Shown here: positions 23,983-32,873 of the stretch, in pieces
Layout: every line of letters begins with the position of its first letter
Position numbering within the stretch: the stretch's first letter is position 1
Assembly: GCF_001679045.1 (NCBI RefSeq)
Contig: NZ_LYCK01000013.1
Coordinates: 291,935 to 355,934, forward strand
Direction: 5' to 3'
Length of the DNA stretch: 64,000 bases
From: Haemophilus haemolyticus
GTDB lineage: Bacteria > Pseudomonadota > Gammaproteobacteria > Enterobacterales > Pasteurellaceae
Notes under the pieces: model-generated
Told to the model about the DNA's origin: nothing
Database searches by the model: none
Seen by the model: the letters and a program-made list of their open reading frames with translations, nothing else
Translations under genes and position numbers: made by a program

Positions 23983-25683
23983 ATGACAAATACTGTAACT
24001 ATATTTAAAGTTCAACAAGAAAAAGCGCAAAGTATGTTAGAAAAATTGAGTCAATTTGTTGAGACAGGACGAGCATTTGGCTTGGTCCCCAATCCAGACT
24101 TATTAGAAAAACTACAAACTGCTAAAAAGTACATGCAAAGTTCGGTTTTAAAAGTTGCCTTAATTGGCGGTTTTTCAGAAGGTAAAACTTCAATTGCTTC
24201 TGCTTGGTTGGAGCGTTTAGATCAAAGCATGAATATTAGTCAGCAAGAATCCTCAAATGAAGTAAAAATTTATCATGTGGACAATGAGATTGAGCTTATT
24301 GATACTCCGGGATTATTTGGTTTTAAAGAACAACAAAACAGTACAGGTCAAATTGAAAAATATAAAGAGATAACCAAAAAATATGTTAGTGAAGCTCATT
24401 TGGTATTGTATATCATGAATTCAACTAACCCAATTAAAGAGAGTCACCAAGAAGACTTGAAATGGCTATTTCGTGATTTGAATCTGTTATCACGTACTGT
24501 GTTTGTATTAAGCCGTTTTGATGAGGTGGCGGATGTCGAAGATGACTGGGATTATAGAGAGAACCTAAAGACCAAAGCAGATAATGTCTTAAGCCGTCTG
24601 AAAACTATGATTGGGTTGGAAGATAAAGAAGTTGCTGATATTAAGATTGTTGCGGTATCAGCAAATCCTTTTGGTGAAGGAATTGATTATTGGTTGGATC
24701 ATTTGGATGAATTTAAAAAGTTGTCTCGTATCTATACTTTGCAAGATGCGACCCGTTATGTCATAGAGAAAAATGGTGGAGTAATACCAATTGTGTTTGA
24801 AGCACAAAAAAGCATGATTCAGGATGTATTAGGTAAACAGCTTCCAGTTGTTCAAAAAACACAGGAAATATTAAATAATGAGTTGGTACATTTAGCGGAT
24901 GTAGCTCAACATTTAAATTCTGAATTAGAACCAATGACTGCACGAATCAATAATGTACGTAGTTATTTGAAAGAATTTGTGCTTGATTATTTCACAGGAT
25001 TGATTCGTCAGGTTAAAGGAACAGACTTACATACATTCTCAGATTTTTATGAAAATGAATTAGGAAAAGATGGGATTGTATTAACTACCCGTTTAGAACA
25101 AGAGTTTGGACGGCAATGCCAGGTTATAGAAAGCGCATTGCAACGCATTAGCTTGGACTTTGATAATGAAATGGTGCGATTTGAAGATTCTGTGGGGTCT
25201 GCTTTAATGAGCAAGAGTTTAGGATTTTTAAGTAAGCAAAAAATTAATAATACACAAGTCTTGGCAGCTCGAGATGGTATTGTTGCAGCGGGTAAAGCGG
25301 TAGGTGTAGATCTTGCAAAATATCTGAAATTTAAACCATGGGGAGCGGTGAATCTTGCAGCGAAAGTTAATGCCGTTATGGCTTTTGCAGGCATTGCGAT
25401 GGAGATGTGGGATAGTTACAAAAAGTTGAAAGCGGAAGAAGATTTTTCAAATATGGTTAAAGATATTGTGAAAATGCTTGAAGAGCAGCGAGCTGGTCTG
25501 CTTGATTCATTAAATAAGGATAGTTTTATTAAACAATTATTTCCAGTTTATGCAGAATTAAAAGAAAAAATTTCAGCGGTTCAAGAAGCTAATATGCAAG
25601 TTACCGAGCGTAAAAGAGCATTTGATGAATGGCAAAAAGAAGGTGAAATTATTGAAGGGGAGTATAGACTTTTAGAAAGCTAA
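23983..25683 (+). CDS. LeoA-like dynamin-family GTPase (566 aa)
   Basis: P-loop GGFSEGKTS (62-70), DTPG (107-110) and a G4-like SRFDEV (177-182) mark a GTPase of the LeoA type; the length is close to what I recall for LeoA. Residues 280-360 form a helical stalk and about 440-470 a hydrophobic stretch (WGAVNLAAKVNAVMAFAGIA) that could contact membrane. LeoA of enterotoxigenic E. coli is a bacterial dynamin linked to vesicle and toxin release. It lies 14 bp after the 731-aa GTPase with AAGGAAA before ATG, so the two form a unit. It carries a Neisseria-type uptake core (24591-24602). Confidence 0.78.
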   Translation: MTNTVTIFKVQQEKAQSMLEKLSQFVETGRAFGLVPNPDLLEKLQTAKKYMQSSVLKVALIGGFSEGKTSIASAWLERLDQSMNISQQESSNEVKIYHVDNEIELIDTPGLFGFKEQQNSTGQIEKYKEITKKYVSEAHLVLYIMNSTNPIKESHQEDLKWLFRDLNLLSRTVFVLSRFDEVADVEDDWDYRENLKTKADNVLSRLKTMIGLEDKEVADIKIVAVSANPFGEGIDYWLDHLDEFKKLSRIYTLQDATRYVIEKNGGVIPIVFEAQKSMIQDVLGKQLPVVQKTQEILNNELVHLADVAQHLNSELEPMTARINNVRSYLKEFVLDYFTGLIRQVKGTDLHTFSDFYENELGKDGIVLTTRLEQEFGRQCQVIESALQRISLDFDNEMVRFEDSVGSALMSKSLGFLSKQKINNTQVLAARDGIVAAGKAVGVDLAKYLKFKPWGAVNLAAKVNAVMAFAGIAMEMWDSYKKLKAEEDFSNMVKDIVKMLEEQRAGLLDSLNKDSFIKQLFPVYAELKEKISAVQEANMQVTERKRAFDEWQKEGEIIEGEYRLLES

Positions 25684-25709
25684 AAATAATTCTAATTAGT
25701 TAGATTTGA

Positions 25710-25739
25710 ATATCCCCCTTTTTTTTAGTAGGGGGATAT
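25710..25739. other. hairpin between the GTPase genes and cas5c
   Basis: ATATCCCCC and GGGGGATAT form a 9-bp stem with a 12-nt loop. There is no T-run after it, so it is a weak terminator at best; it may mark the right edge of the inserted GTPase module. Confidence 0.45.
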
Positions 25740-25766
25740 ATTAATAAAAATTAATAGGAGAACCAA

Positions 25767-26441
25767 ATGAACCAAATCCGCCTACACGTTTGGGGCGATT
25801 ATGCCTGTTTTACCCGTCCGGAGATGAAGGTGGAGCGGGTGTCTTATGATGTCATCACGCCGTCGGCGGCGCGCGGGATTTTGGCGGCGGTGCATTGGAA
25901 GCCTGCGATTCGGTGGGTGATTGATAAGATTTATGTGTTGAAACCGATTCGCTTTGAGTCGGTGCGGCGCAATGAGTTGGGCGGCAAGATTTCGGCGGGT
26001 AAGGTCAGCGGGGCGATGAAACGTAAGAGCGTTGCCGATTTATATACGCTGATTGAAGACGACCGCCAGCAGCGCGCGGCGACGGTGCTTAAAGACGTGG
26101 CTTATGTGATTGAAGCCCATGCGGTGCTGACGCCAAAAGCGGGGGCGGATGAGACCGTTACCAAGCATATTGAAATGTTCAAACGCCGTGCGAAAAAAGG
26201 GCAATGCTTTCAGCAGCCTTGTTTGGGCGTGCGTGAGTTTCCTGCCGATTTTGCCTTGATTGACGAGGGCGAACCGCTGCCGCCGTCCGATTTATCGGAA
26301 AGCGAGGCAAACCGCGATTTGGGCTGGATGCTGCACGACATTGATTTTGACCACGGCAACACGCCGCATTTTTTCCGTGCACAAATGAAAGACGGCGTAA
26401 TTGATGTGCCGCCGTTTTACGCCGAGGAGGTGAAAGCATGA
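25767..26441 (+). CDS. cas5: Cas5c (type I-C crRNA-processing endoribonuclease)
   Basis: The 224-aa product matches the I-C Cas5 (Cas5d/Cas5c) family, which takes over crRNA cleavage in the absence of Cas6. Features: N-terminal RLHVWGDYACFTRPEMKVER, YDVITPSAARGILAAVHWKP, and a C-terminal HFFRAQMKDGVIDVPPF. After processing it stays on the repeat-derived 5' handle in Cascade. AGGAGAACCAA precedes ATG. The gene overlaps cas8c by 4 bp. Confidence 0.92.
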   Translation: MNQIRLHVWGDYACFTRPEMKVERVSYDVITPSAARGILAAVHWKPAIRWVIDKIYVLKPIRFESVRRNELGGKISAGKVSGAMKRKSVADLYTLIEDDRQQRAATVLKDVAYVIEAHAVLTPKAGADETVTKHIEMFKRRAKKGQCFQQPCLGVREFPADFALIDEGEPLPPSDLSESEANRDLGWMLHDIDFDHGNTPHFFRAQMKDGVIDVPPFYAEEVKA

Positions 26442-28216
26442 TTCTTGCGTCCCTTGCCCGCTATTACCGCCGTTTGGCAGCGGAAAACGATGAAATGGGC
26501 AACCCGAAAGTGCCGCCTTATGGCTTTAGCGAGGAGAAAATCGGCTGGATTTTGGTGTTGGATAAAGAAGGCCGTCTGAAAACCGCTGTGCCGAATCTGA
26601 CTGCCGATAAAAAGCCGCAGCCGAAGCTGATGAGCGTGCCGCGCCCTGAAAAACGCACGTCGGGTATCAAACCGAATTTTTTGTGGGACAAAACCGCCTA
26701 CGCGCTTGGCGTGGAAGCCAATAAAAACAAAGCCGAAGCCAAAGAAAAACCGTTTACGCCGTCTGAAAAAACTTTTGACGCCTTCAAGCAATACCATCTC
26801 GATTTACTGCAAAACAGTGAAGATGAAGGCTTACAAGCCTTGTGCCGTTTTCTGCAACACTGGCAGCCTGCACATTTTGCTGCCGAAAACCTTCCTGCTG
26901 AAATGCTCGATGCCAACATCGCATTTTCTCTTGAAAAAACGACCGCACTTATCCATAAACGCGAAGCTGCACAAACCTTGTGGGCAGGCTGCTTGAAAGG
27001 CGATGAAGCACTCGAGGGTTTGTGCCTGATTAGCGGCGATACCGCCCCGATTGCACGGCTGCATCCAGCGATTAAAGGCGTGTTTGGCGGACAAAGCTCC
27101 GGCGGCTCGATTATTTCGTTCAACAAAGAAGCCTTTGCCTCTTTCGGCAAGGAACAAGGCGCAAATGCCCCTGTTTCCGAACAATCCGCCTTTGCCTACA
27201 CCACCGCGCTGAACTATCTGTTGCGCCGCGAAAACAATCACTGCCTGACCATCGGCGACGCGAGCACGGTCTTTTGGGCGGAAGCCGACGATAACGCAAC
27301 GGCGCAGGCTGCCGAAGGCTTCTTCGCGCACGTGTTCACACCGCCGGATGATGAACAAGAAAGCGCCAAAGTTTTCAACGTATTGGAACAAATGGGCAAA
27401 GGTCGTCCGCTGCAAGAAATTGCGCCCGAACTCTCTGCCAATACCCGTTTTTATATCTTAGGGCTTGCCCCTAATGCCGCACGGATTTCTGTTCGGTTTT
27501 GGCTGGACACCACCTTTGGGCAGCTGGCGGAAAATTTGGCACAGCATTGGCAAGATTTAGCCGTTGAGCCTTGTGCATGGAAAACGCCGCCGTCTATTTG
27601 GCGACTCTTATTGCAAACTGCCGTGCTGGGCAAAAGCGAAAACATCTCGCCCGTATTGGCTGGTGAAATGACCCGCGCCGTGATTTGCGGCACGCCGTAT
27701 CCTTTAAGTTTGCTGTCGCAACTGATTACCCGAATCCGTGCCGACGGCGACGTGAACGGCCTGCGCGTGGCAATGATGAAAGCCGTATTAGAGCGGCGTT
27801 TTAGAAAAGGTTTTATCGAAGAAGGAGTTCCTATGAGTTTGAACAATGAAAGCCCGAATCGCGCCTATCTTTTAGGGCGGCTGTTTGCCGTGTTGGAGCG
27901 CATTCAATATCAGGCGTTGGGCGAATTAAATGCCGGCATTGCCGACCGCTATTACGGCTCTGCCTCCGCCGTGCCGTTTTCCGTTTTTCCACGTCTTTTG
28001 TCGGGTGCAAAACACCATTTATCGCGCCTGCGTAAAGACAAAGCCGGTATGGCGGTGAATTTGGATAAAGATTTGGGCGAAATCATTGCCAAATTGCCCG
28101 AAACCTTTCCACGCCATTTGAGCATTGACGAGCAAGGCCGCTTTGCTATCGGCTATTACCACCAAAAACAAAGCTATTTTGCTAAAAAAGAAACCGCTGA
28201 AACTATTGAAAACTAA
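26438..28216 (+). CDS. cas8c: Cas8c (Csd1), large Cascade subunit
   Basis: The 592-aa Csd1 family protein recognises the PAM and recruits Cas3 in type I-C. Recognisable stretches are [21 protein letters not shown] at the start, the [20 protein letters not shown] core with [17 protein letters not shown], and the LARYY-to-helical C-terminal domain. It overlaps cas5c as ATGA. The last 127 residues are also translated separately as Cas11c. It contains one Haemophilus uptake signal (26942-26950) and two Neisseria-type ones (26569-26580, 26756-26767). Confidence 0.93.
   Translation: MILASLARYYRRLAAENDEMGNPKVPPYGFSEEKIGWILVLDKEGRLKTAVPNLTADKKPQPKLMSVPRPEKRTSGIKPNFLWDKTAYALGVEANKNKAEAKEKPFTPSEKTFDAFKQYHLDLLQNSEDEGLQALCRFLQHWQPAHFAAENLPAEMLDANIAFSLEKTTALIHKREAAQTLWAGCLKGDEALEGLCLISGDTAPIARLHPAIKGVFGGQSSGGSIISFNKEAFASFGKEQGANAPVSEQSAFAYTTALNYLLRRENNHCLTIGDASTVFWAEADDNATAQAAEGFFAHVFTPPDDEQESAKVFNVLEQMGKGRPLQEIAPELSANTRFYILGLAPNAARISVRFWLDTTFGQLAENLAQHWQDLAVEPCAWKTPPSIWRLLLQTAVLGKSENISPVLAGEMTRAVICGTPYPLSLLSQLITRIRADGDVNGLRVAMMKAVLERRFRKGFIEEGVPMSLNNESPNRAYLLGRLFAVLERIQYQALGELNAGIADRYYGSASAVPFSVFPRLLSGAKHHLSRLRKDKAGMAVNLDKDLGEIIAKLPETFPRHLSIDEQGRFAIGYYHQKQSYFAKKETAETIEN
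27833..28216 (+). CDS. cas11c: Cas11c, internal translation product of cas8c
   Basis: An in-frame ATG at 27833 (codon 466 of cas8c) is preceded at 5 nt by the strong Shine-Dalgarno GAAGGAG. It would give a 127-aa helical protein starting [20 protein letters not shown]. In type I-C systems the small subunit Cas11c is known to be made this way from the 3' end of cas8c, and it lines the Cascade backbone. Confidence 0.8.
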   Translation: MSLNNESPNRAYLLGRLFAVLERIQYQALGELNAGIADRYYGSASAVPFSVFPRLLSGAKHHLSRLRKDKAGMAVNLDKDLGEIIAKLPETFPRHLSIDEQGRFAIGYYHQKQSYFAKKETAETIEN

Positions 28217-28227
28217 GGAGCCAGAAA

Positions 28228-29094
28228 ATGTCTGCCATTCAAAACCGCTATGAATTTGTTTACTTTTTTGATGTAACCAACGGCAATCCTAACGGCGACC
28301 CTGATGCGGGCAATATGCCGCGCCTTGATCCCGAATCCAGCAAAGGCTTGGTAACCGATGTTTGCCTGAAACGCAAAATCCGTAATTTTGTAGAAATCAG
28401 CAGCGAAAACGAAGCCGGTTACGAAATCTACGTCAAAGAAAAAAGCGTGTTAAACCTGCAAAACAAACGCGCTTATGAGGCGCTTGGCATTGAGTCGGAA
28501 GCCAAAAAACTACCAAAAGACGAAGCCAAAGCCCGCGATATTACCGCGTGGATGTGCAAAAACTTCTTTGATATCCGTACCTTCGGCGCGGTGATGACTA
28601 CCGAAGTCAACAGCGGACAAGTGCGCGGCCCGGTACAACTGGCGTTTGCCCAATCCATCGACCCGATTGTGCCACTGGAAGTTTCCATCACCCGCATGGC
28701 GGTAACCAACGAAAAAGACTTGGAAAAAGAACGCACCATGGGGCGCAAATACATCGTCCCTTACGCGCTCTACCGCGTGCACGGCTTTATCTCCGCCAAC
28801 CTTGCCGCCAAAACCGGTTTTTCAGACGACGATTTAGCCAAACTCTGGCAAGCCCTGACGCTGATGTTTGAACACGACCGCTCCGCCGCCCGTGGCGAAA
28901 TGGCGGCGCGCAAATTGATTGTCTTCAAACACGACAGCGTACTCGGCAGCCAGCCTGCACATAAACTGTTTGACACCGTGAAAGTCGAACGCGTAAACGG
29001 CGAATCAGGTACGCCCGCAAGCGGTTTTGACGATTACAAAATCAGCGTAGTTTCAGACGGCCTGAATGGCGTGAGTGTGGAAGAGTTGCTGTAA
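28228..29094 (+). CDS. cas7: Cas7 (Csd2), Cascade backbone subunit
   Basis: The 288-aa Csd2 family protein coats the crRNA spacer as a helical filament. Features: [20 protein letters not shown] at the N-terminus, [14 protein letters not shown], the [20 protein letters not shown] loop region, and [20 protein letters not shown]. It starts 11 bp after cas8c with AAGGAGCC. A Neisseria-type uptake sequence (29052-29063, complement) lies near the 3' end. Confidence 0.93.
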   Translation: MSAIQNRYEFVYFFDVTNGNPNGDPDAGNMPRLDPESSKGLVTDVCLKRKIRNFVEISSENEAGYEIYVKEKSVLNLQNKRAYEALGIESEAKKLPKDEAKARDITAWMCKNFFDIRTFGAVMTTEVNSGQVRGPVQLAFAQSIDPIVPLEVSITRMAVTNEKDLEKERTMGRKYIVPYALYRVHGFISANLAAKTGFSDDDLAKLWQALTLMFEHDRSAARGEMAARKLIVFKHDSVLGSQPAHKLFDTVKVERVNGESGTPASGFDDYKISVVSDGLNGVSVEELL

Positions 29095-29108
29095 AAACAC
29101 TTAAAAAG

Positions 29109-29762
29109 ATGACCGCACTTTTAACCGAAACCCAAGGGGAAAATCAGGACACGCGCCTGATTCCCCTTTCCGCACTTCAACACTACGCCTTCTGTCCGCG
29201 CCAATGTGCCTTGATTCATAACGAGCAGGCGTGGGCGGAGAACTATCTGACCGCGCAGGGCAAGGCGCTGCATGAGCGGGTGGATTCGGGCGAGCCGGAA
29301 ACGCGCAAGGGCGTGCGTTTTGAGCGGACGGTGCGTGTGTCGGCGGAGAAACTGGGCATCAGCGGCGTGTTGGATTTGGTGGAAGTGGACACGAAAACAG
29401 GCCGCCTGAAACCCGTGGAATACAAACGCGGCAAACCAAAACCCGACCCGATGGACGAAATCCAGCTTTGCGCTCAAGGCTTGTGCTTGGAAGAAATGAC
29501 GGGGCAAATCGTCTCTGAGGGCGCGCTGTGGTATATGCAAACCCGCCACCGCGTTCCCGTCGTGTTTTCAGACGACCTGCGCGCCCAAACACTCGCCACC
29601 ATCGCCGCCGTCCGCGATCTCCTAAACAGCGGCCAAACTCCGCCGCCCGACTACGGCAAACGCTGCAAAGCCTGCTCACTGGTGGAGATTTGCCAGCCGG
29701 AGTTGCTGGGGAAGCGGGATAGGAGTGTGGGGTATGTGGAGGGGTTGTTTAGAGAAAATTAA
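29109..29762 (+). CDS. cas4: Cas4 adaptation nuclease
   Basis: The 217-aa Cas4 (RecB-like nuclease with an Fe-S cluster) trims prespacers and selects the PAM side for Cas1-Cas2. Cysteines: FCPRQCALIHNEQ near residue 28 and CKACSLVEICQPE near the C-terminus. Nuclease motifs: GVLDLVEVD and PVEYKRGKPKPD. A Haemophilus uptake signal (29112-29120) overlaps codons 2-4, so the start region itself is Haemophilus-adapted. Neisseria-type sequence at 29567-29578. It is followed by the inserted reverse transcriptase rather than cas1. Confidence 0.92.
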   Translation: MTALLTETQGENQDTRLIPLSALQHYAFCPRQCALIHNEQAWAENYLTAQGKALHERVDSGEPETRKGVRFERTVRVSAEKLGISGVLDLVEVDTKTGRLKPVEYKRGKPKPDPMDEIQLCAQGLCLEEMTGQIVSEGALWYMQTRHRVPVVFSDDLRAQTLATIAAVRDLLNSGQTPPPDYGKRCKACSLVEICQPELLGKRDRSVGYVEGLFREN

Positions 29763-29814
29763 AAAGTAAACAATTGTGTAGTTTAAGTATTTTGATGATG
29801 GAATAAACAAAAAA

Positions 29815-31299
29815 ATGAGTAGAAAAAACATTTTAGAATTGAGCGCTAATGAAGCAAGGAAATTCTTTTTAAAACATGAAAGCTATTGCAACATTGATTT
29901 GCCAAAATATTTTTCATTCTCTGAATTATTAGAAAGAATATCTAATAAATATTTAGGAAAAGAGTTAGGAAGTTTGGCGAATATAAAGGCAATGACTAAT
30001 TTAGATGATGTGAATTATCTTTTATATGCCAACAAAGATGGTAAATTATCATGGAGACCATTTCAGATTATAAATCCTTTAGTATATGTGGCATTGGTAC
30101 ATAAAATTACCGAACAGAAAAATTGGGAAAAGCTACAAGCAAGATTTAAGAAATTTAGTAAAAATGAAAAAATAAAATGCTTAAGCATACCCGTTCAATC
30201 AGAAAGTAAACAATCTGACAAAGCTCAGCAAATTTCAAATTGGTGGGAACAAGTAGAACAGCAGTCTATTTTGCTCTCATTGGAATATGACTACGTTTTT
30301 GATACAGATGTGGCGGACTGTTATGGTTCAATATATACGCATTCGATTGCATGGGCGGTAGAAGGCAAGAAAATCGCTAAAGAAAATAGAAAAAATGATT
30401 TGTTAGGTAATTTTATTGATAAAAGCATTCAAAATGCACAAAACCAGCAAACAAACGGCATTCCACAAGGTTCTGTTTTAATGGATTTTATAGCCGAAAT
30501 CATATTGGGTTACATTGACAGGATTCTGGGCGCTTTCTTAAAGAAGCAAAAAATAACGAATTATCAAATCTTACGTTATCGTGATGATTATCGAATTTTT
30601 GTTTGTAATCATAATGATGGTGAAAGAATTCTAAAAATACTGTCTGGTATTATGATGCCGTTTGGATTTAAGTTAAATGCAAGTAAAACAAAAGGAAGTC
30701 AAGATGTTATTACTCAATCAATAAAAAAGGACAAACTGGCTTGGTTGGCTATTCCTCAAAATAATCGAATCGGTTTGCAAAAGCAACTTTTGCTTATTAG
30801 ACAGCATAGTATCAATTATGCTAATTCCGGTAGTTTAAATGCCGCATTGAATAAATTTGATAAACAGATAGAGAAAATTAGAAATAAAAAAAGAAAAGTG
30901 TACGATATAGAACAACTTATTAGCATTACTACTGATATTGCATACCATAATCCGAAAGTAATACCAGTGTGCTGCGCAATTATTAGTAAATTACTTTCAG
31001 AATTGGATGATAGCAAGCATATATCTTTATTAGTTCATGAAAAATTAAGCAAAATGCCTAACTCAGGATTTGCACAAATTTGGCTGCAAAGGATGTTGAA
31101 AGATAATTTAAGTTATTTTAAATTTTCAGAAAAAATATGTGAATTAAAGAATAGTCAGATAAGTTTGTGGAATTACGACTGGGTAAATAGCCCGAGTATG
31201 TTAAATATATTGAAGAACACATCTATTTTCTTGCAAGCTGAATTTGATAAATTAGATAGTATTATTCCTAATAATGAAATTGACCTTTTTGATTATTAG
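29815..31299 (+). CDS. defence-type reverse transcriptase (DRT/UG group) between cas4 and cas1
   Basis: The 494-aa product has the RT palm: motif A DTDVADCYGS (163-172, catalytic D165), motif B GIPQGS (215-220) and motif C YRDD (255-258). There is no maturase, endonuclease or Cas1 part, so it is not a group II intron or an RT-Cas1 fusion. The last 165 residues are helical and unlike known domains, as in the unknown-group (UG) RTs that act in phage defence. The YRDD box and DCYGSIYTHSIAWA region suggest a DRT4-like class; this needs testing. Strongly AT-rich compared with cas4 and cas1, with its own weak ribosome site, so it is an insertion into the operon. Confidence 0.8.
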   Translation: MSRKNILELSANEARKFFLKHESYCNIDLPKYFSFSELLERISNKYLGKELGSLANIKAMTNLDDVNYLLYANKDGKLSWRPFQIINPLVYVALVHKITEQKNWEKLQARFKKFSKNEKIKCLSIPVQSESKQSDKAQQISNWWEQVEQQSILLSLEYDYVFDTDVADCYGSIYTHSIAWAVEGKKIAKENRKNDLLGNFIDKSIQNAQNQQTNGIPQGSVLMDFIAEIILGYIDRILGAFLKKQKITNYQILRYRDDYRIFVCNHNDGERILKILSGIMMPFGFKLNASKTKGSQDVITQSIKKDKLAWLAIPQNNRIGLQKQLLLIRQHSINYANSGSLNAALNKFDKQIEKIRNKKRKVYDIEQLISITTDIAYHNPKVIPVCCAIISKLLSELDDSKHISLLVHEKLSKMPNSGFAQIWLQRMLKDNLSYFKFSEKICELKNSQISLWNYDWVNSPSMLNILKNTSIFLQAEFDKLDSIIPNNEIDLFDY

Positions 31300-31371
31300 T
31301 AAATAAATGTAGATACCTAATTTTCAGCTAATCCTCAAACAAAAGCAGAATCAAACCCTAAGGAGCCTCCC

Positions 31372-32385
31372 ATGCGTAAACTGCAAAACACGCTCTACAT
31401 CACCACTCAAGGCAGCTATCTACATAAGGAGCGGGAGACGCTGGTAGTGGAGCAGGAGCGTAAGAAGGTGGCGCAATTGCCGGTGCATTCCATCGGGCAT
31501 ATTTTCTGTTTTGGGAATGTGCTGGTATCGCCGTTTTTGCTAGGGTTTTGTGGCGAAAATAATGTGAATTTGGCATTTTTTACCGAAAACGGACGTTTCT
31601 TGGGGCGGCTTCAGGGGCGGCAGAGCGGCAATGTGTTGTTGCGTCGGACGCAGTATCGGGTGTCGGAGCAAAATCCCGTGCCGATTGCGCGCAATATCAT
31701 TGCGGCGAAGATTCAGGCGAGTAAACGGGTGCTTCAGCGGCAGATTCGCAATTACGGCGAGAATTTGGCGATTCAAAGTGCGGTCGATTCTTTGAATATT
31801 TCGCTGAGGCAGTTGAAGGGCGCGGCGGAACTGGACGTGGTGCGCGGCATTGAGGGGGATGCGGCGGCGCGTTATTTCGGCGTGTTCGGGCAGCTTTTGA
31901 GCGAAAAAAGCGGTTTTTCTTTTGACGGGCGCAACCGCCGCCCGCCCAGAGACGGGGTGAATGCGCTGTTATCGTTTGTGTACAGCATTTTGGGCAAGGA
32001 CATCAGCGGTGCGCTACAAGGCGTGGGGCTGGATCCGCAGATGGGCTTTCTGCACGCCGACCGACCGGGTCGCGACAGTTTGGCTCAGGATATTTTGGAA
32101 GAGTTCCGCGCGTGGTGGGCGGATAGGTTGGTGCTGTCGCTGATTAACCGAGGGCAAATCAAACCGCAGGATTTTGTTACCGAGGCGAGCGGTGCGGTGA
32201 GCCTGAAAGCCGATGCGCGTAAGCTGTTGTTCCAAACTTTGCAGGCGAAAAAGCAGGAGAAAATCGTTCATCCGTTTTTGGGCGAAGAAGTGGAAATCGG
32301 GCTGCTGCCGTATATTCAGGCTATGCTGTTGGCGCGGCACTTACGCGGAGATTTGGCAGAATATCCGCCGTTTTTGATGAGATAA
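31372..32385 (+). CDS. cas1: Cas1 spacer-acquisition integrase (type I-C)
   Basis: The 337-aa Cas1 inserts spacers at the leader end together with Cas2. N-terminal beta domain (MRKLQNTLYITTQGSYLHKE, SIGHIFCFGNVLVSPFLL); catalytic helical domain with the Glu in RGIEGDAAARYFG and the His/acidic cluster in FLHADRPGRDSLAQDILEEF. AAGGAGCC precedes ATG. It carries a Haemophilus uptake signal (31776-31784) in GC-rich coding DNA. Confidence 0.94.
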   Translation: MRKLQNTLYITTQGSYLHKERETLVVEQERKKVAQLPVHSIGHIFCFGNVLVSPFLLGFCGENNVNLAFFTENGRFLGRLQGRQSGNVLLRRTQYRVSEQNPVPIARNIIAAKIQASKRVLQRQIRNYGENLAIQSAVDSLNISLRQLKGAAELDVVRGIEGDAAARYFGVFGQLLSEKSGFSFDGRNRRPPRDGVNALLSFVYSILGKDISGALQGVGLDPQMGFLHADRPGRDSLAQDILEEFRAWWADRLVLSLINRGQIKPQDFVTEASGAVSLKADARKLLFQTLQAKKQEKIVHPFLGEEVEIGLLPYIQAMLLARHLRGDLAEYPPFLMR

Positions 32386-32388
32386 ACT

Positions 32389-32682
32389 ATGTTAATTCTG
32401 ATTACTTACGACATTTCTTTTGACGATCCAAACGGGCAAGCGCGATTGCGCCGCATCGCAAAACATTGCTTAGATTACGGGGTTCGGGCACAATATTCGG
32501 TATTTGAATGCGATGTCACGCCTGATCAATGGGTTATGTTGAAAAACAAACTGTTGGAAACCTACGACTCTACATGTGACAGCCTGCGTTTTTACCATTT
32601 AGGAAGTAAGTGGCGTAATAAAGTGGAGCATCATGGGGCAAAACCGGCAGTGGATGTATTTAAAGATGTGCTTGTCATTTAG
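32389..32682 (+). CDS. cas2: Cas2
   Basis: The 97-aa Cas2 has the ferredoxin-like start MLILITYDISFDDPNGQARL with the conserved Asp after YD, and QYSVFECDVTPDQW. It bridges Cas1 dimers during integration. It starts 3 bp after cas1. Its stop codon runs into the leader repeat TTCGCTAAC. Confidence 0.94.
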   Translation: MLILITYDISFDDPNGQARLRRIAKHCLDYGVRAQYSVFECDVTPDQWVMLKNKLLETYDSTCDSLRFYHLGSKWRNKVEHHGAKPAVDVFKDVLVI

Positions 32683-32873
32683 TTCGCTAACCTGGTGTTC
32701 TCATTAAAACCCTGATGGGATAGCGATCCTTATTTTCTTTAACAATTTGGATGAATTAATCTATTTGTATAACGACGATATGGCCGTTATACTTACTAAA
32801 CTCCTTATCATAAAATCAGTTAGCGAAATACGGTGTTTAATACGCTGATTTTTCTTGCTTTTTTATGTAGGGG
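32683..32873 (+). promoter_or_regulatory. CRISPR leader
   Basis: 191 bp between cas2 and the first repeat. TTCGCTAAC (32683-32691) and its inverted copy GTTAGCGAA (32819-32827) flank an AT-rich stretch. TTTATG followed by AGGGG lies directly before repeat 1. The array promoter should be here. The leader side is also fixed by perfect repeats at this end and degenerate ones at the far end. Confidence 0.75.

Noticed and set aside
25684..25766. Strong terminator separating the GTPases from cas5c
   Set aside because: The 9-bp hairpin lacks a following T-run, so it would not reliably end transcription.
29815..31299. Group II intron or RT-Cas1 fusion
   Set aside because: No maturase or endonuclease region, no intron RNA features at the borders, and cas1 is a separate complete gene.
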